Source of the DNA: Choristoneura fumiferana
Lineage: Eukaryota > Arthropoda > Insecta > Lepidoptera > Tortricidae
Length of the DNA: 64,000 bases
NCBI RefSeq assembly: GCF_025370935.1
Contig: NC_133493.1
Location: forward strand, 3,335,831-3,399,830
Reading direction: 5' to 3'
Shown here: one piece after another, positions 43,870-55,479 of the stretch
How positions within the stretch are numbered: the first letter of the stretch is position 1
Layout of the letters: each line of letters starts with the position of its first letter
Made by a program: the position numbers and the translations under genes
Notes under the pieces: model-generated
Seen by the model: only the letters and a program-made list of their open reading frames with translations
The model's database searches: none
Told to the model about the DNA's origin: nothing

Positions 43870-46800
43870 ATGGATTCTGCTGGAGATTGGTGCCTCATCG
43901 AGAGTGATCCTGGTGTGTTCACACAGCTAATAAGGAAGTTTGGTAAGGATTTAAAACTGAAATCAACACATCTGTCTCTCAGGATCTCTGTGCATAGATC
44001 TTTACAAAGTGGAAAAATGATGTTATCAGTTTCAAGACATTTAGAGCAGTATTTTAGGGCATCAATCAAGATTGTGTTGGGACTATTTTCTTGGTTGTTA
44101 CATCCAATATGTTGTTATAAATGGGCTAGCTGTAAACGGTTTTAACTCTACTAAAGTCAGAGCTTGTATTGTGTTATACACTATACACTATCCCTGTCTA
44201 TTGTAGTTTTATACCATTTGACAGATAGTGACAATATTTACAATGATGTGTGCATCAGTTTTAATATTTATTTCTGTGTAATACGAGGGAGTGGTGGTGA
44301 TCATTTCCCATCAGATGCAATGCCTGCTTGTTTGCCTCCCTCTCATAAAAAAAAATAATTCTTTGCTTTTGCCGGTGGCTTTGCCCGCGTGGAATTCGGT
44401 TATCACGCGCTGTTCCCTCGGGAACTGTGCTTTTTCCAGGATAAAAAGCAGCCTATGTCACTGCCCCATAAACTATCTCTATGCCAAAAATGACGTCGAT
44501 CCGTAGCTCCGTTTTGACGTGAAAGACGGACAAACATACAAGCACACACAATTGACTATTTCTCAAAAAGTTGATAAGTCATATTTTCTTTAAATATATA
44601 CAAAACCTTGTGGCAAAAGTGATTAAGTCAGATAATCTTTGTTGTTGGATCCAATAGAAAGTTTTGATGTAGTTACAAAATTACGATTTTTTTCCTCACA
44701 GTATTTTGTGACGTTTTCATGAAGTCAAGAAATTTTGTATGTTTTATGTAGTTTATGTTTTATGCTCTCGTGCTTAGGGTTCATAATTTCTTGACAAAAC
44801 TGATTTCTTGTCAATTTCATGACGGGGCAACTTTTTGTGAAATACTCACTTTCGCATTTATAATATTAAGTATGGCTTCTCACTTTGTAGGTGCCAAAGG
44901 CGTACAAGTTGAAGAGTTATGGACAATTGATGATGGCATTTTTGAAAACCTGAGGTATGTTCAACTCATCTCATTACCCACGCCACAATGGCGACTAATA
45001 ACAAGCATATTCTTAATAAACTATTTGTTTTAGACCCGTACATGGATTAATATTCTTGTTCAAATTCCTACAACACGAGGAACCTTCTGGTCCTGTGGTG
45101 ACCGACAACCGTCTTGATAAGATCTACTTTGCGAAACAGGTAATGATTTCATTATAAAATAATTATTGCCTTGGCCTGGAAACAGATAATTACTACTTGA
45201 AAATATAGGTTTTAAAAACCAGCAATTGCTAATCTTGCCCGGGCAAACATAGTGTTTTTCCAAAAATTTAACAAGGAAAATGTGGGTATGTAAACTTTTT
45301 ATGGTGTGTAAAAATCAAAGTTGTAAATATGTACATATTAACTAAAGAAACTGTCATCCTTCTTATCACACTTTTTAACTCCAAGACAAAACACAGTATC
45401 TTAGCTTTTTAGGTGTATTTTGACCAAAGGTGGTTTCCATGGTCTTATGATGGAGCAAATTATGAAATAGAAGTAGTTATTTTTTTAACTAATTGTTTTT
45501 GTTTTTTTTTTAGGGTTTTTGCTATATAGCTAGGTTCTTTAACCACTAGGTTATCTGGTTGTCTAAACAAAACATGACTTTCTGCCAAGTTTATTCGAAA
45601 ATGCTGTAATATAAATATAAAAAAGCCCTTTGTGGCACACTTGCAAAATAAGGGGCTGTTTCACCACCCATTGATTAATTTTATTTGACGGATAAATTTA
45701 ACCAATGTTTTAAATTTTTTCAAACCATCTTGACAGTAATTTTTCAATTTTTTTTTAGGTTATAAACAATGCATGTGCCACTCAAGCAGTGGTCAGCTTG
45801 CTCCTGAACTGCTCACACCCAGATGTAGACATTGGGCCTGAGCTCACCAAACTTAAAGAGTTCAGCATGAGCTTCGACCCCCGCATGAGAGGGCTGACCC
45901 TCAGTAACTCGCAGACCATACGGACATCGCACAATTCCATGTCACCGCATGCACACTTTGAGTTTGATCAAAAGATGGGATCTAAGGTTAGTAGTTAGGA
46001 TTCATATTCAAAGTTTGACAAAGGGAATCCATGCTCCTTGTTGCTTTTCTGATTAGAGTTAAATTTTTGACCTCCGACTCAATAGGGGTGTTACAAGTTT
46101 ATCGCCGATGGTGTATTGCCTTTTCGGCGAAAAAATATGTTTCGCCAAATTTCACTTAGCAACCAACCTTTCGCCGAAGTTTCATTTGGCAAACTAATCG
46201 TTGGCATACCTTTACTTCGCATTTTTCTTTTTTCGCCACACTTTTATATTGCAAAATTTTACTTCATCACACTTTTATGTGGCAAATAATTATGTAGCAA
46301 ATGATTGGCTCAGGCAAATAACAAATTGTCCAATAACATATGGCCTTAATTGCAATGTTTTACTTCAATTTGATTTGTGCGAGCGAGTGAAGCGAGCGAG
46401 CAAGACGTTTCGAAGCAAAAGAGACTTGGATAGTTTAGGTTCAGAAGGCTAAGGCGGGAACGAAGCGGAGCGTAGCTCTCGCGTTAGCCTTCGATGTTAG
46501 GTTTTTTTTATAGCAGCCAGGATAACTGGCACTAGGAAAATAGGTTGGATGCCATTCACTTAAATAATGAGATTAATTAAATGTTATTAAGATTAAAACA
46601 TATCCTTAATTTTAAACTACAATTTGTATGTTATATAGTGATAAAAACATGTGAAACTCTCTTTCTTTCTTACCACAAAATATGTACCATGTTTTTATAC
46701 AAATAAATGATTTATGATATCAATATTTTGCTAAATTAAGCTAAGTATGCCAATCAATACATTTGACGAAAACATAAATGACATCTTAAAAAACTTCCAG

Positions 46801-49435
46801 GTAATAATTTGCATAATAATAATTTATCAAAAATCATTACTTAGGAATTGAAACGTTGCGTCGGGAAATAAAATTTCGCCTGAATAAAATATGGGATATA
46901 TAATTTGGGAGCTAATAATTTGCAAAATAATTTTCGCCGAAACATTAGTAAACCATCGCGGCTGTCTGTCTGTCTCAAACAGATGAACAGATTTCGATGC
47001 AGTTTTTTTTTGCGTAAAAGGGAGCTTTCTTGCGGGATTCTTAGCTATGTTTGAGATATTGAGCTTTGATGACAATGTCGCTAAGTTTTTTTTATTTTTT
47101 ATTTATTTAATAAAACATTACACCATCATTCCAGGACATCCAATAGGATAGCGTACCAACATAATTATTATACAATTTAATATATACAAATAAGCTTAAC
47201 TAAAAGTTGACATAAAGGAATCTTCTATACTACTATAAGTTGGCTAGGTTATTTTAGTATCAAACAAACTGATTCATGCACTAGGGTAGAACTTTTAATA
47301 ATCAATTTTTCTATGATTTTCTTTGACTAAAGTATGGGATTTTAACATGACATTAGTAACACAAAGGTTTTACCTTGGTACATAATTCAGTTCATTCCAC
47401 TATGTGTGCTCACAATGATCTACACGTGACTCTACTGCCAAGGCAATAAAAGTATTGTGGCCACCCCTGCCACATAACATTTTGTACACTCAGCATTCCG
47501 AGTAACACCGGACGCGAGCGGCGGGCCCGGGACGCCAGTCCGTTACCAACTCCCATACATTTCGGTCGCTAATACATCATCATCATCATCATCATCAGCC
47601 CGAAGACGTCCACTGCTGGACAAAGGCCTCCCCCTTAGAACGCCACAATGAACGACAACTCGCCACTTGCATCCACCGGTTTCCCGCTACTCTCACGAAC
47701 ACACATACGCGCCCTATTTCCAGTAATACAGTGCTATTTCCTAATTAAATTAACTACTCATATTCGGCATTTTTCATCATCTCCTAATCAGCATACCCGA
47801 CATCTAAAGTGATACTAGAATAGTAGATAAAGTATTTGGATCATTTTGAGCGCTACAACTGTTCATCCACTTCTGCTGCTGACTGTACATAATTATGAGT
47901 CAAAATTTACAGTATTGTCAATGATTCCAGGACGATGACGTATATCACTTTGTGGGTTACATGCCCATCGATGGGCGGTTGTACGAGCTAGACGGGCTGA
48001 GGGAAGGACCCATCGACCATGGACCCATCGCCCCGGAGCAAGACTGGCTGGACGTTGTCCGGCCTATTATCATGAAGAGGATCAACATGTTAGTATTCAT
48101 TTGCACTCGCAATTCACGAGACGCGTGTGTGAACACGGCTCGCGTCGCGCTCGTTTCGGGAGTGCTTTTTTGGGCACGAGTTTGGAGTCATCCATAAACA
48201 CATAACAAAGCACACAAAATTAGGGGGACGGGGAGGGGCCAGGCGGTTTGTGCTGTGACCAGGGTTACCAGGTCTTTTTCGAATAAATACTGAAGAACAG
48301 TGAGCATAAAGAAACGCTTCCAACGCAATCCGCGAAATGGCTCGAAAACAATGAGCGCGTGCAGGAAGCGGCAACATCTTTGTCGATTGCGTAAAATCTG
48401 ACAGTTGAATCGTTTATTAGGGAGAAAAAAAATGTTTTACCGAACACCGAACACAGTGCTAAAATACCGAACGGCTCGGTAAAATACCAAACACCTGGCA
48501 AGCCTGGTCGTGACAAAGAAACAAAATAATTGCAGTTTTTAATTCAATAGCAATATATGTGTGTGTCAAATTGTCAAAATTAGTGTCAAAAAGAAAAATA
48601 AACTATTTATCTCTTACTAGCTTTTGCCCGCGACTTCGTCCGCGTGGAATAGTAACTTGGGGAAGTATTTTATTTATTTAGGATACTTACCTATTTTGCC
48701 AATAATAGCAGATAGAAACTTCTACGTTTTACTGAAAATAATCACACAGACAGCGACGAACTTCCACCTTATAAACTTCCACCCCCTATTTCAACCCCTT
48801 AAAGCCTTTATTTCGCGATAAAAGATAGCCTATGTTCTTTCCCAAGGTCTATTCTATCTTTGTACCAAATTTCATCGAAATCGGTTCAGCGGTTTAGGTG
48901 TGAAAGCGTAACAGACAGACAGACAGACAGACAGAGTTACTTTCGCATTTATAATATTAGTATGGATAGTATGGATGTATGAATAAGTTAATAAATAATT
49001 TTGTGTTCCTTGCTGTAAAATTATGAGATATAATATTATATTAAGTTAGTTCACATCAAAGAACATTCACGATTTTACTCCATTTCTCTTCACAGCTACA
49101 CCGAAGGTGAAATCCACTTCAACCTCATGGCCTTGGTCTCCGACAGAAAAATGATCTACGAACGTCAGCTGGAAGAACTCCTCAACGAATCCCAAGTCAT
49201 GGGAATGCAGACGGAGGAGCTGGAAAACGAAATACCACGACTAAGAATGCTCATTGAGTATGAAGATGTGAAGATGACAAAGTATCAACAAGAGATGGCG
49301 CGGAGAAAACATAATTATATCCCATTCATAGTGGTTCTGTTGAAGATATTAGCGGAAGAGAAGAAGTTGATGCCTCTCTACGAGAAAGCGAAAGAAAGAG
49401 CTGCTAAGAAAGGGAATAAGAAAATGAAGGTTTAG
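43870..49435 (+). CDS. UCHL5: UCHL5 (UCH37) ubiquitin C-terminal hydrolase, intact copy
   Basis: Six coding exons (43870-43942, 44891-44954, 45034-45139, 45759-45986, 47931-48088, 49096-49435) join in frame to 322 aa; human UCHL5 is 329. It is a cysteine protease that trims ubiquitin chains at the proteasome through Rpn13/ADRM1 and is also a subunit of INO80. Visible features: ESDPGVFTQLI start; oxyanion Gln81 in FAKQ; catalytic Cys87 in NNACATQA; His163 in VYHFVGY; Asp178 in YELDG; the LREGPIDHG crossover region; and a C-terminal helical domain (HNYIPFIVVLLKILAE) with a Lys-rich KKGNKKMKV end, the Rpn13-binding part. The ATG at 43870 lies 12 nt after a splice acceptor, so an upstream non-coding exon is likely. 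Confidence 0.95.
44290..44549 (+). repeat. SINE-like 3' fragment plus family L repeat (right copy, intron 1)
   Basis: Counterpart of 29489-29756, closer to the family L consensus (GTGGAATTCGGTTATCACGC). Confidence 0.6.
47088..47235 (-). mobile_element. 148-bp retroposed fragment, right copy only
   Basis: TAAGTT flanks it on both sides (47082-47087, 47236-47241); the left copy has a single TAAGTT at the site. It begins with a T-rich tract and TTTATTTATTTAATAAAA, as expected for a 5'-truncated LINE 3' end in reverse orientation. It lies in UCHL5 intron 4. Confidence 0.75.
48260..48506. mobile_element. hAT-like MITE (right copy, intron 5)
   Basis: Counterpart of 33328-33605 with a 31-bp internal deletion; GCTGTGAC / GTCGTGAC flanks. 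Confidence 0.72.
48617..48976 (+). mobile_element. Family L element, polymorphic insertion in UCHL5 intron 5
   Basis: Starts CTAGCTTTTGCCCGCGAC and ends TTAGTATGGATAGTATGGAT, with a CAGA microsatellite at about 48911-48935. The left copy lacks it at the matching site (near 33718), so this family has moved recently. Confidence 0.8.
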
Positions 49436-49531
49436 AATGACTGCGTACATAGCGTAATAATTACAACTAATGGGGTAACTTGTGCGGTGCGATACGGGCG
49501 GGTCCCTCTCTACGCTAAGAGGCAAGATTAA

Positions 49532-49672
49532 GGGGCTGTTTCACCATCCATTGATTAGTGTTAACTGGCGGTTAGGTGTGATGCCGTCTCTATTTGTTTT
49601 GTTCGAATAGTCGGAGAGGGCATCACATTTAACCGTCGGTTAACGCTAATCAATGGATGGTGAAACAGCCCC
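49532..49672. mobile_element. PIF/Harbinger-like MITE (right copy)
   Basis: Counterpart of 34280-34420, same size and TAA flanks. Confidence 0.75.
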
Positions 49673-49679
49673 TAATTGT

Positions 49680-51140
49680 ACTGTAAACGTGGTTCGTTTC
49701 GAAACGCGTGTTTTGGAAGCCGTATGGTCTGATACACCCGTACACACTAAAAGCGCGTGTTTGCATGTCGCAATCCTAAATTAAGAGTATATCAACTCAA
49801 AATAATACCTTATTCAGATTTAGGATTCATGAAATTTTTGGAAGGTCTAAATTAAAGTAGTAGTGTGTGTGTTTTGAGTTGATACACTTTTGTTTTAAAA
49901 GTGCGATGTGTAAAGCTATAAAAACTCATTACTAAAGCGCGTGTTTCAATGTCCAACAGTGGATGTCCTAGGGCTGATGTGATGATACGCAATGAACAGA
50001 GGAAACACTACGCCGCTGCCTGTTGGCGTCTGGTCCGCGATTTAATACGGTATTTGACTATTTTGTATATGTTTTATAAATTAAAACTACACAATGCCTG
50101 ATATCGAATAGAAAAACAATTTTTAAGCTACCTTTACAAATAACAAAGTTATAAAGGTTTGAAATTCAAGATTAGACAGAGAAAGATATACTGGCATGTG
50201 ACGTCACACGCCAGTACCGCCATACTTGCTGCATAGAGAAAACCGTTTGAGAAAGAGACAGGTATAGATTTTTTTAAAATCACTATAAATCCAATTTTCA
50301 ACCGATTTAAATTTTCTCTTCGCTAAACACTATCTGTTTATCTATATTTTCATAATAATATAAAGATATGGCAAAATCAGGAGTTGTTAAATACCGTATT
50401 GCACTCTGGGACTTAGCTGATAGCGCCAAGACAAAGTGCACCCATTGTAAGAAATTATTACGCTAAGCTATCATCGTCGTTTAAAACTGGTACTTTTCCC
50501 AAAGACTCTGAAAAGTGGTGATTTGTAGCGGTTGAATCGATACTGGAAAGCAGTGGGAGTGCAGGCTAAATCAAATCTGTGACTAACAAATTGTATTAAA
50601 TAAATGAAGTATGTGTCGATAACTTTTGTTTACCTTAGATCGTCATTCATTTATTTATTTATTATTATTTACAGTCATTTATTTATTAATTCAAGCTCTT
50701 CATGCCTCGAATAGGTACATCTCCGCTCCGCTATCTTTTTTTATGTATAAAAGGAACGAGCGTGCGGGTCACTTGATGGGAAGCAATCACTGCCGTCCAT
50801 GAACACCTGCATCACGAGGGGTGTTACAGGTGCGTTGCTGGTGCTCTGAGAGACTGATAGGCTCTTTTATAAAAATCCCTAAGTTTTATCTGAAGCACAA
50901 AGACTGCCTCGAGGCTTGACTGAAGATACTGCGATCACTTGCATAAAAAAAACAGAACTATTCTTTTGAGGACAAATTCGACCTTAAGTACCCGGGGCCC
51001 ATAATGATAAGTGGGGATTTACTCCAGCGTCGTTGGGACCTATTAGATTATGTAGATTAGTAGTTGACAGGAAGAAAAAAGTTATACAGGGTGAACTCTA
51101 AGACGTAATACAAAATTAGTGTGTCGTGCTCAGTTAATGC
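49680..51140. other. UCHL5 downstream flank, no gene
   Basis: Matches the left copy from 34427 to about 35890. Holds a remnant of an RTE end (CCAACAGTGGATGTCC at about 49952), an AATAAA near 50599 that could end UCHL5 transcripts and a SINE-like fragment (50735-50845). Nothing else recognised. Confidence 0.5.
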
Positions 51141-51146
51141 TGGGTA

Positions 51147-51289
51147 ATATAATGCATTAACTCTTTTGTTGAAATAAGTCCGATGAAATTTGCGGTTTCC
51201 ATACATTGTTCATGATTTCTTATTTCAATAATGTATAGAAACCACAAATTTTTTCAGACTTATTTCAACAAGAGTTAATGCATTATATT
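51147..51289. repeat. Foldback element (right copy)
   Basis: Counterpart of 35899-36040. Confidence 0.78.
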
Positions 51290-51721
51290 ATAATAATAAA
51301 TAATAAAGCCTTTATTCTCTGACCAAAAAAAAAAAAAGTAGTAGGTATAAATTAAGCTTATAAACTAATGTACAAAAAATTTAAAAATAACTTGTAGTAG
51401 TAATAGTTAGATAGGTAGTTAGTCAGGGGGGCAAAGTCTAGACAAAAATTTTCCATCATCTATCCAGTACTCTACTCCCCACTTTAATTTTATGTAAATA
51501 TGTATTCGGCAACCATTTTATTGGTCAGGTTGTCCTTGGGCATAGGCCTCCCCTAGTTTCTTCCACTCTTCCCTGTCATGGGCTAATCTTCTCCATCCTT
51601 TTGGTAAGTCATCTTCCCATCTTATATTACCCAGCATTAACTGAGCACGAAACACTAATTTTGTATTACCAATTTGAAGTCAGCCTGTATATGATTTCCT
51701 CCTTCAGTGATGGGAAAGCGT

Positions 51722-51870
51722 CTAAACCCGAGTTTAGACTTGCGAGAAAAAATCATGCAAGTTGCATTACATTGCGGCGCTCGATTGACCACTACAAACT
51801 CGTTGGCTTTACGGCCTCGCAATGTAATGCAACTTGCACGATTTTTCTAGCAAGTCTAAAATCGGCTTAA
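51722..51870. mobile_element. Foldback MITE
   Basis: CAAGTTGCATTACATTGCG pairs with CGCAATGTAATGCAACTTG; outer arms CCGAGTTTAGACTTGC / GCAAGTCTAAAATCGG. It lies just past the right edge of the duplicated block. Confidence 0.78.
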
Positions 51871-52145
51871 GGATTAAAAAAAACTACATTGAAATAGTTA
51901 AGCGTGTCAGATACTGTAGTTTAGATGTCCCAGCGAGTCTGACGCCGAAAGTAATCATCTACTGACTTGCGTAGTGGGGGTGGAAGGGTAGAAAATAAAA
52001 AGAAATAAAATGGATTCCAGCACGTCACTTATTCATAGGGGATGTTAAGTGAATCCTAAAAATGCTCCTATTCAAAAGACTGACGATTCGGAAGTGACGC
52101 AAGCCTTTAGCAAAGTTTTGAAAATGTAGAAAAAAATCGCCACAT

Positions 52146-52699
52146 AGTGAGGGTTTCACAGAGGCGAAATATCGCTAGATGGCGTTAGTATCGTGAGATC
52201 CGTTTGACGTTTGCTCGTGAATGGTTAAGACCGTTTATACCTGCTGAGCTGGCAACGTTGCATTTTTGTTAGTTTTTCTCGATTATTCCATAAAAATTGA
52301 ATGAAAATTAAAAATGTTGTCTGATAGAACACTTCTTAATATATAAGGTAATTAATATGTCTACTCCAATAATTGTTCGTTATAGACTTTTATATTCTTT
52401 AAAAACGAATTAATTAACGGTTTTTAGAAAATAAAAGTCTATAACGAACAATTATTGGAGTAGACACATTACCTTAATTAAGAAGTGTTCTATCAGACGA
52501 CATTTTTAATTTTAAGTACATTCAATTTTTATGGAATAATCGAGAGAAACTAACAAAAATGCAACGTTGCCAGCTCGGCAGGTATAAACGCTCTTAAATA
52601 ACTAAATGAGCCAATCGTAAACAAACGTCAATTGTCAAACGGCGGTTCCACGATACTAACGCCATCTAGCGATATTTCACCTCTGTGAAAACCCTCATT
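52146..52699. mobile_element. Long foldback element, arms about 260 nt
   Basis: Almost the whole 554 bp is one inverted repeat: TGAGGGTTTCACAGAGG at the left pairs with CCTCTGTGAAAACCCTCA at the right, and the inner arms (CCAATAATTGTTCGTTATAG) pair across a spacer of only about 40-50 nt near 52415. No coding capacity. Probably a self-complementary MITE. Confidence 0.85.
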
Positions 52700-53091
52700 A
52701 GAGCCAGAGCTCGCACAGCATCCAGGCCTTCCTATAGTATGTATAAATGCTCCCAAATGTGTACTGCCGAGCTAAGACGTGAGTTATCCGGTACAATATA
52801 ATTCATCAAAGGGCACAATATCATTTAAGATAAGTACTGTGGGATTTTACGGCAGTAAAACAAAACACAATTATTCAACGACTATTTACGATTGAAAAAT
52901 CGCCCCGCAATTCGGTGCTATACCGTACTATTTCAGAATCTATTACCGCATTCACAAAGGCGCGTTCACACGAGGTAAATAAATAACCGCTATAAATAAT
53001 CTGGAGCTGACACGGGCCGTGTGGAGAGGCCTTAACTCTCTGACGGCGGGAACTCACACCGTAGTTCGTGGGTGAATACAGTACAATCGCT

Positions 53092-53276
53092 TTCACCACT
53101 TCTTTCTGTCACACTTTATAAGATGAAGGTAGAAAGAGACGGTGAATCCGATCGCGAACGTCAGAGCGACGATACGGCCACAGAGGCGTTATTGGCTCGC
53201 GGAATAACAATCGTTTTCATCACTTCTTCCTGTCGCAAGGTATAAGATGAGGGTGGAAAGAGACGGTGAATGCGAT
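53092..53276 (+). repeat. Direct duplication of about 65 bp
   Basis: CACTTCTTTCTGTCACAC ... GAAAGAGACGGTGAATCCG at 53096-53153 recurs with changes at 53218-53273, about 120 bp apart. Confidence 0.6.
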
Positions 53277-53303
53277 TGCCAGGGTGTTAGACTGTATAGC
53301 CAC

Positions 53304-53651
53304 TAGGGCCGGATTTAGAGGAGTGGAGACCCCGCGCAGTTGCTCTGTTTCATCATCATCCCAGCCTATTTACGTCCCACTGCTGGGCACAGGCCTCTCA
53401 AGCAGAGGGCTTGGGCCGTAGTTCCCACGCGGGCCCAGTGCGGATGGGGAACTACACACATACCATTGAATTGCTTCACAGGTGTGTGCAGGTTTCCTCA
53501 CGATGTTTTCCTTCACTGTAAATTGAAGTCGTGGTAAATTCCAAATGTAATTTTGCACATGAATTTCGAAAAACTCAGAGGTGCGGGCCGGGACCATTGG
53601 TCAAACCACTAGGCCACCATGGCTTCAGCCCCTCCCCTAAATCCGGCCCTG
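53304..53651. mobile_element. hAT-like MITE interrupted by a SINE
   Basis: Inverted ends TAGGGCCGGATTTAGAGGAG and CCCCTCCCCTAAATCCGGCC, flanked by ATAGCCAC and ACGGCCAC (6 of 8 bases alike). The SINE-like element at 53353-53636 sits inside. Confidence 0.65.
53353..53636 (-). mobile_element. tRNA-derived SINE, lacking box B
   Basis: The minus strand begins GCCATGGTGGCCTAGTGG, with a good pol III A box (TGGCCTAGTGG), then goes straight to CCGGCCCGCACCTCTGAG; the anticodon and box B part expected between is missing. The body contains CACGATGTTTTCC and GCCCAGTGCGGATGG (plus strand), shared with 63446-63615 and 11085-11215. The tail is a GATGATG run at about 53349. Confidence 0.6.
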
Positions 53652-53868
53652 ACGGCCACAGTTCACTAATGCCTAACCAAAACATTTATTACGAATTATT
53701 CGTTTCACAAATATTCCATTTGCTTGGACAAATGCATTTCATTCTGCAACTATAGGTAAAATGTTCAGGATAAATAAATAAACTAACCTAACCTAACTTC
53801 TAGGGTCCTACACAATGTTATCTTGAAATAAATCCTGAATAGTTCAGTTTCTCACGTTTTAAATCGAG

Positions 53869-53954
53869 TTTAGCTCGACATGTTTCTGGCTGATTCCTCG
53901 GGAATTCTCCGGGAAGAAGGACCACGAATTAGCCCGAAACATGTCGAGCTAAAC
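53869..53954. repeat. Short foldback
   Basis: TTTAGCTCGACATGTTTC pairs with GAAACATGTCGAGCTAAA around a 50-nt loop region. Confidence 0.75.
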
Positions 53955-54360
53955 GTCATTAATTATATGAGTGAGTCTCACGGTAGTTTCATGTTCAAAT
54001 TTGTGGAAAGAATCAAATTTGTTAATTAAAATAATTGGTCGAAAAATGGTTTAGCGAAATGAAAGGGTCATTACAACTTGGTGTGTACGGCAGCCCCGCC
54101 TATTTATTGAAATGCCCTTTGTTTGTTGTTGAAACCTTTGTTCGCCGATGATAAGCACCGACTGTACAATTGCGGTTACTTTTAAACTTTCAGGTTCAGG
54201 GTTGAGGGGCTTGCGAATTGTCGGCGTTCTGAATGGGGCGTTTCGAGTAAAGACAGCAGGGCTACTACGAATAATACTTTACTTTTGTTTTAATTTTCAA
54301 TTAATTTTATTTAGTTTTAACTTTTATTTAATTTAATTTTGCTCTGCATACTAATATAGT

Positions 54361-54788
54361 GAAAATACAAACTGAAATAAAGATGCACAGAAAAAACAGA
54401 AAAATAAGACCATCGCTGGGAATCGAACCCAGGTCCTCGGTAATCCGTACCGCGTGCTATACCGCTACACCACTGATGGTCAACGGTACCGACACGAATT
54501 TCCCCTATGCACCTCATATCTCAGCTTGTTTGTTTCTTACTTAGTCACTTAAGCAGTGACGCTAGCGACATCTATGCCGTAGCCCTCATCGAGAAACTTT
54601 TTTCGGCACTCCATTGGAACTAACCGCTCACCCGGACAAGAGATATCGTTACTAAGCAATCAAATTAAGATTGGTTTTTTTGGAATCTTTTTGTATTTTT
54701 TATTTCAATTCCAAATTTTTACTTTTACGGTCATCCCGTAAAACCTAAATTGAAAATACAAACTGAAATAAAGATGCACAGAAAAAAC
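54361..54788 (-). mobile_element. Composite SINE-like element around the tRNA-like sequence
   Basis: Bounded by 37-bp direct repeats (54361-54397 and 54752-54788) too long for a target duplication. On the minus strand the order is repeat, AT-rich body, tRNA-like part, repeat, as if the tails of two tandem copies were kept. Confidence 0.5.
54408..54481 (-). tRNA. tRNA-like sequence, probably the tRNA part of a SINE
   Basis: 74 nt with a perfect 7-bp acceptor pair (GACCATC/GATGGTC), T arm CTGGGTTCGATTCCCAG, pol III A box TGGTGTAGCGG and B box GTTCGATTC. The anticodon loop is ACGGATT with C at position 33 where T is near universal, and the D stem is imperfect, so I doubt it is a working tRNA (nominal anticodon GGA, Ser). 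A 37-bp sequence beginning GAAAATACAAACTGAAATAA flanks it on both sides (54361 and 54752), which favours a SINE or SINE dimer. Confidence 0.55.
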
Positions 54789-55479
54789 ACTACTAACTAA
54801 CTAACACTGTAACTAACAATCTGTGGATATGAGAAATCTGAAATAAATTATCCCACCAAAAACATTCTGTAAAAAACAAACCAAGTCTCGATGGAGCTGC
54901 TTGTTTATCTCTAAAAAGTAATGAAATCTAGACAAAGTCGTGCCAAGTCTAAGGTTCCTTACTGCGATTTCTACCTACAGACTTGAAATTTTGGATTTTA
55001 ATTATGTGATTATAGCTTACTGGATGACGAAAATTTCTGCGTTCTGGTCTTATCCAGAGGTTCTCAAATATTTCTAAAACCGTAATATGCCAAACAAAGT
55101 AGTGGCCAAAGTATTACTATGCGACTGTACTATTATGCTAATACAAATTATGCGAAATTAAAATAGCTCAAAAAAATGCGAACGAAAGAGATTCCTCTTC
55201 GGGACCTTGTCTATATAAGGGCGTTACTTAATTTGCTTTAGTAAAGGTTTTTTTATTATTATTATACGTAGGTATTTAAAATTTATAAGAAGGTAGGTAT
55301 GTAAAATGTCCATGTTCATTAGATTTGAAAACGTTCAGTAAATATAGACGCAGGCTGAGAATTCTAATCTGGTCGTATTTACGGACGTTTTTTACGAATT
55401 TTGGGAGTTGGGAAGTTAATAAGCGCTACCCCCCCACCCTACGGGGAAGCAGATATCCTAACCCTGCCGTCGCTTTATG

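Larger units (their letters stand above)
36549..51699. repeat. Right copy of the duplicated locus (probable haplotig)
   Basis: Matches 16324-36448 in order and orientation. Insertions found only here: 47088-47235 and 48617-48976. The sequence continues without break past 51699 into unique DNA, while the left copy stops at that point at the gap. Confidence 0.92.

Noticed and set aside
36549..51699. Genuine tandem gene duplication
   Set aside because: Not excluded, but the inner limits of both copies coincide with the scaffold gap, and the level and type of difference fit alleles.
53788..53801. Interstitial telomere-like CCTAA repeats
   Set aside because: Only about two and a half units; expected by chance in AT-rich DNA.
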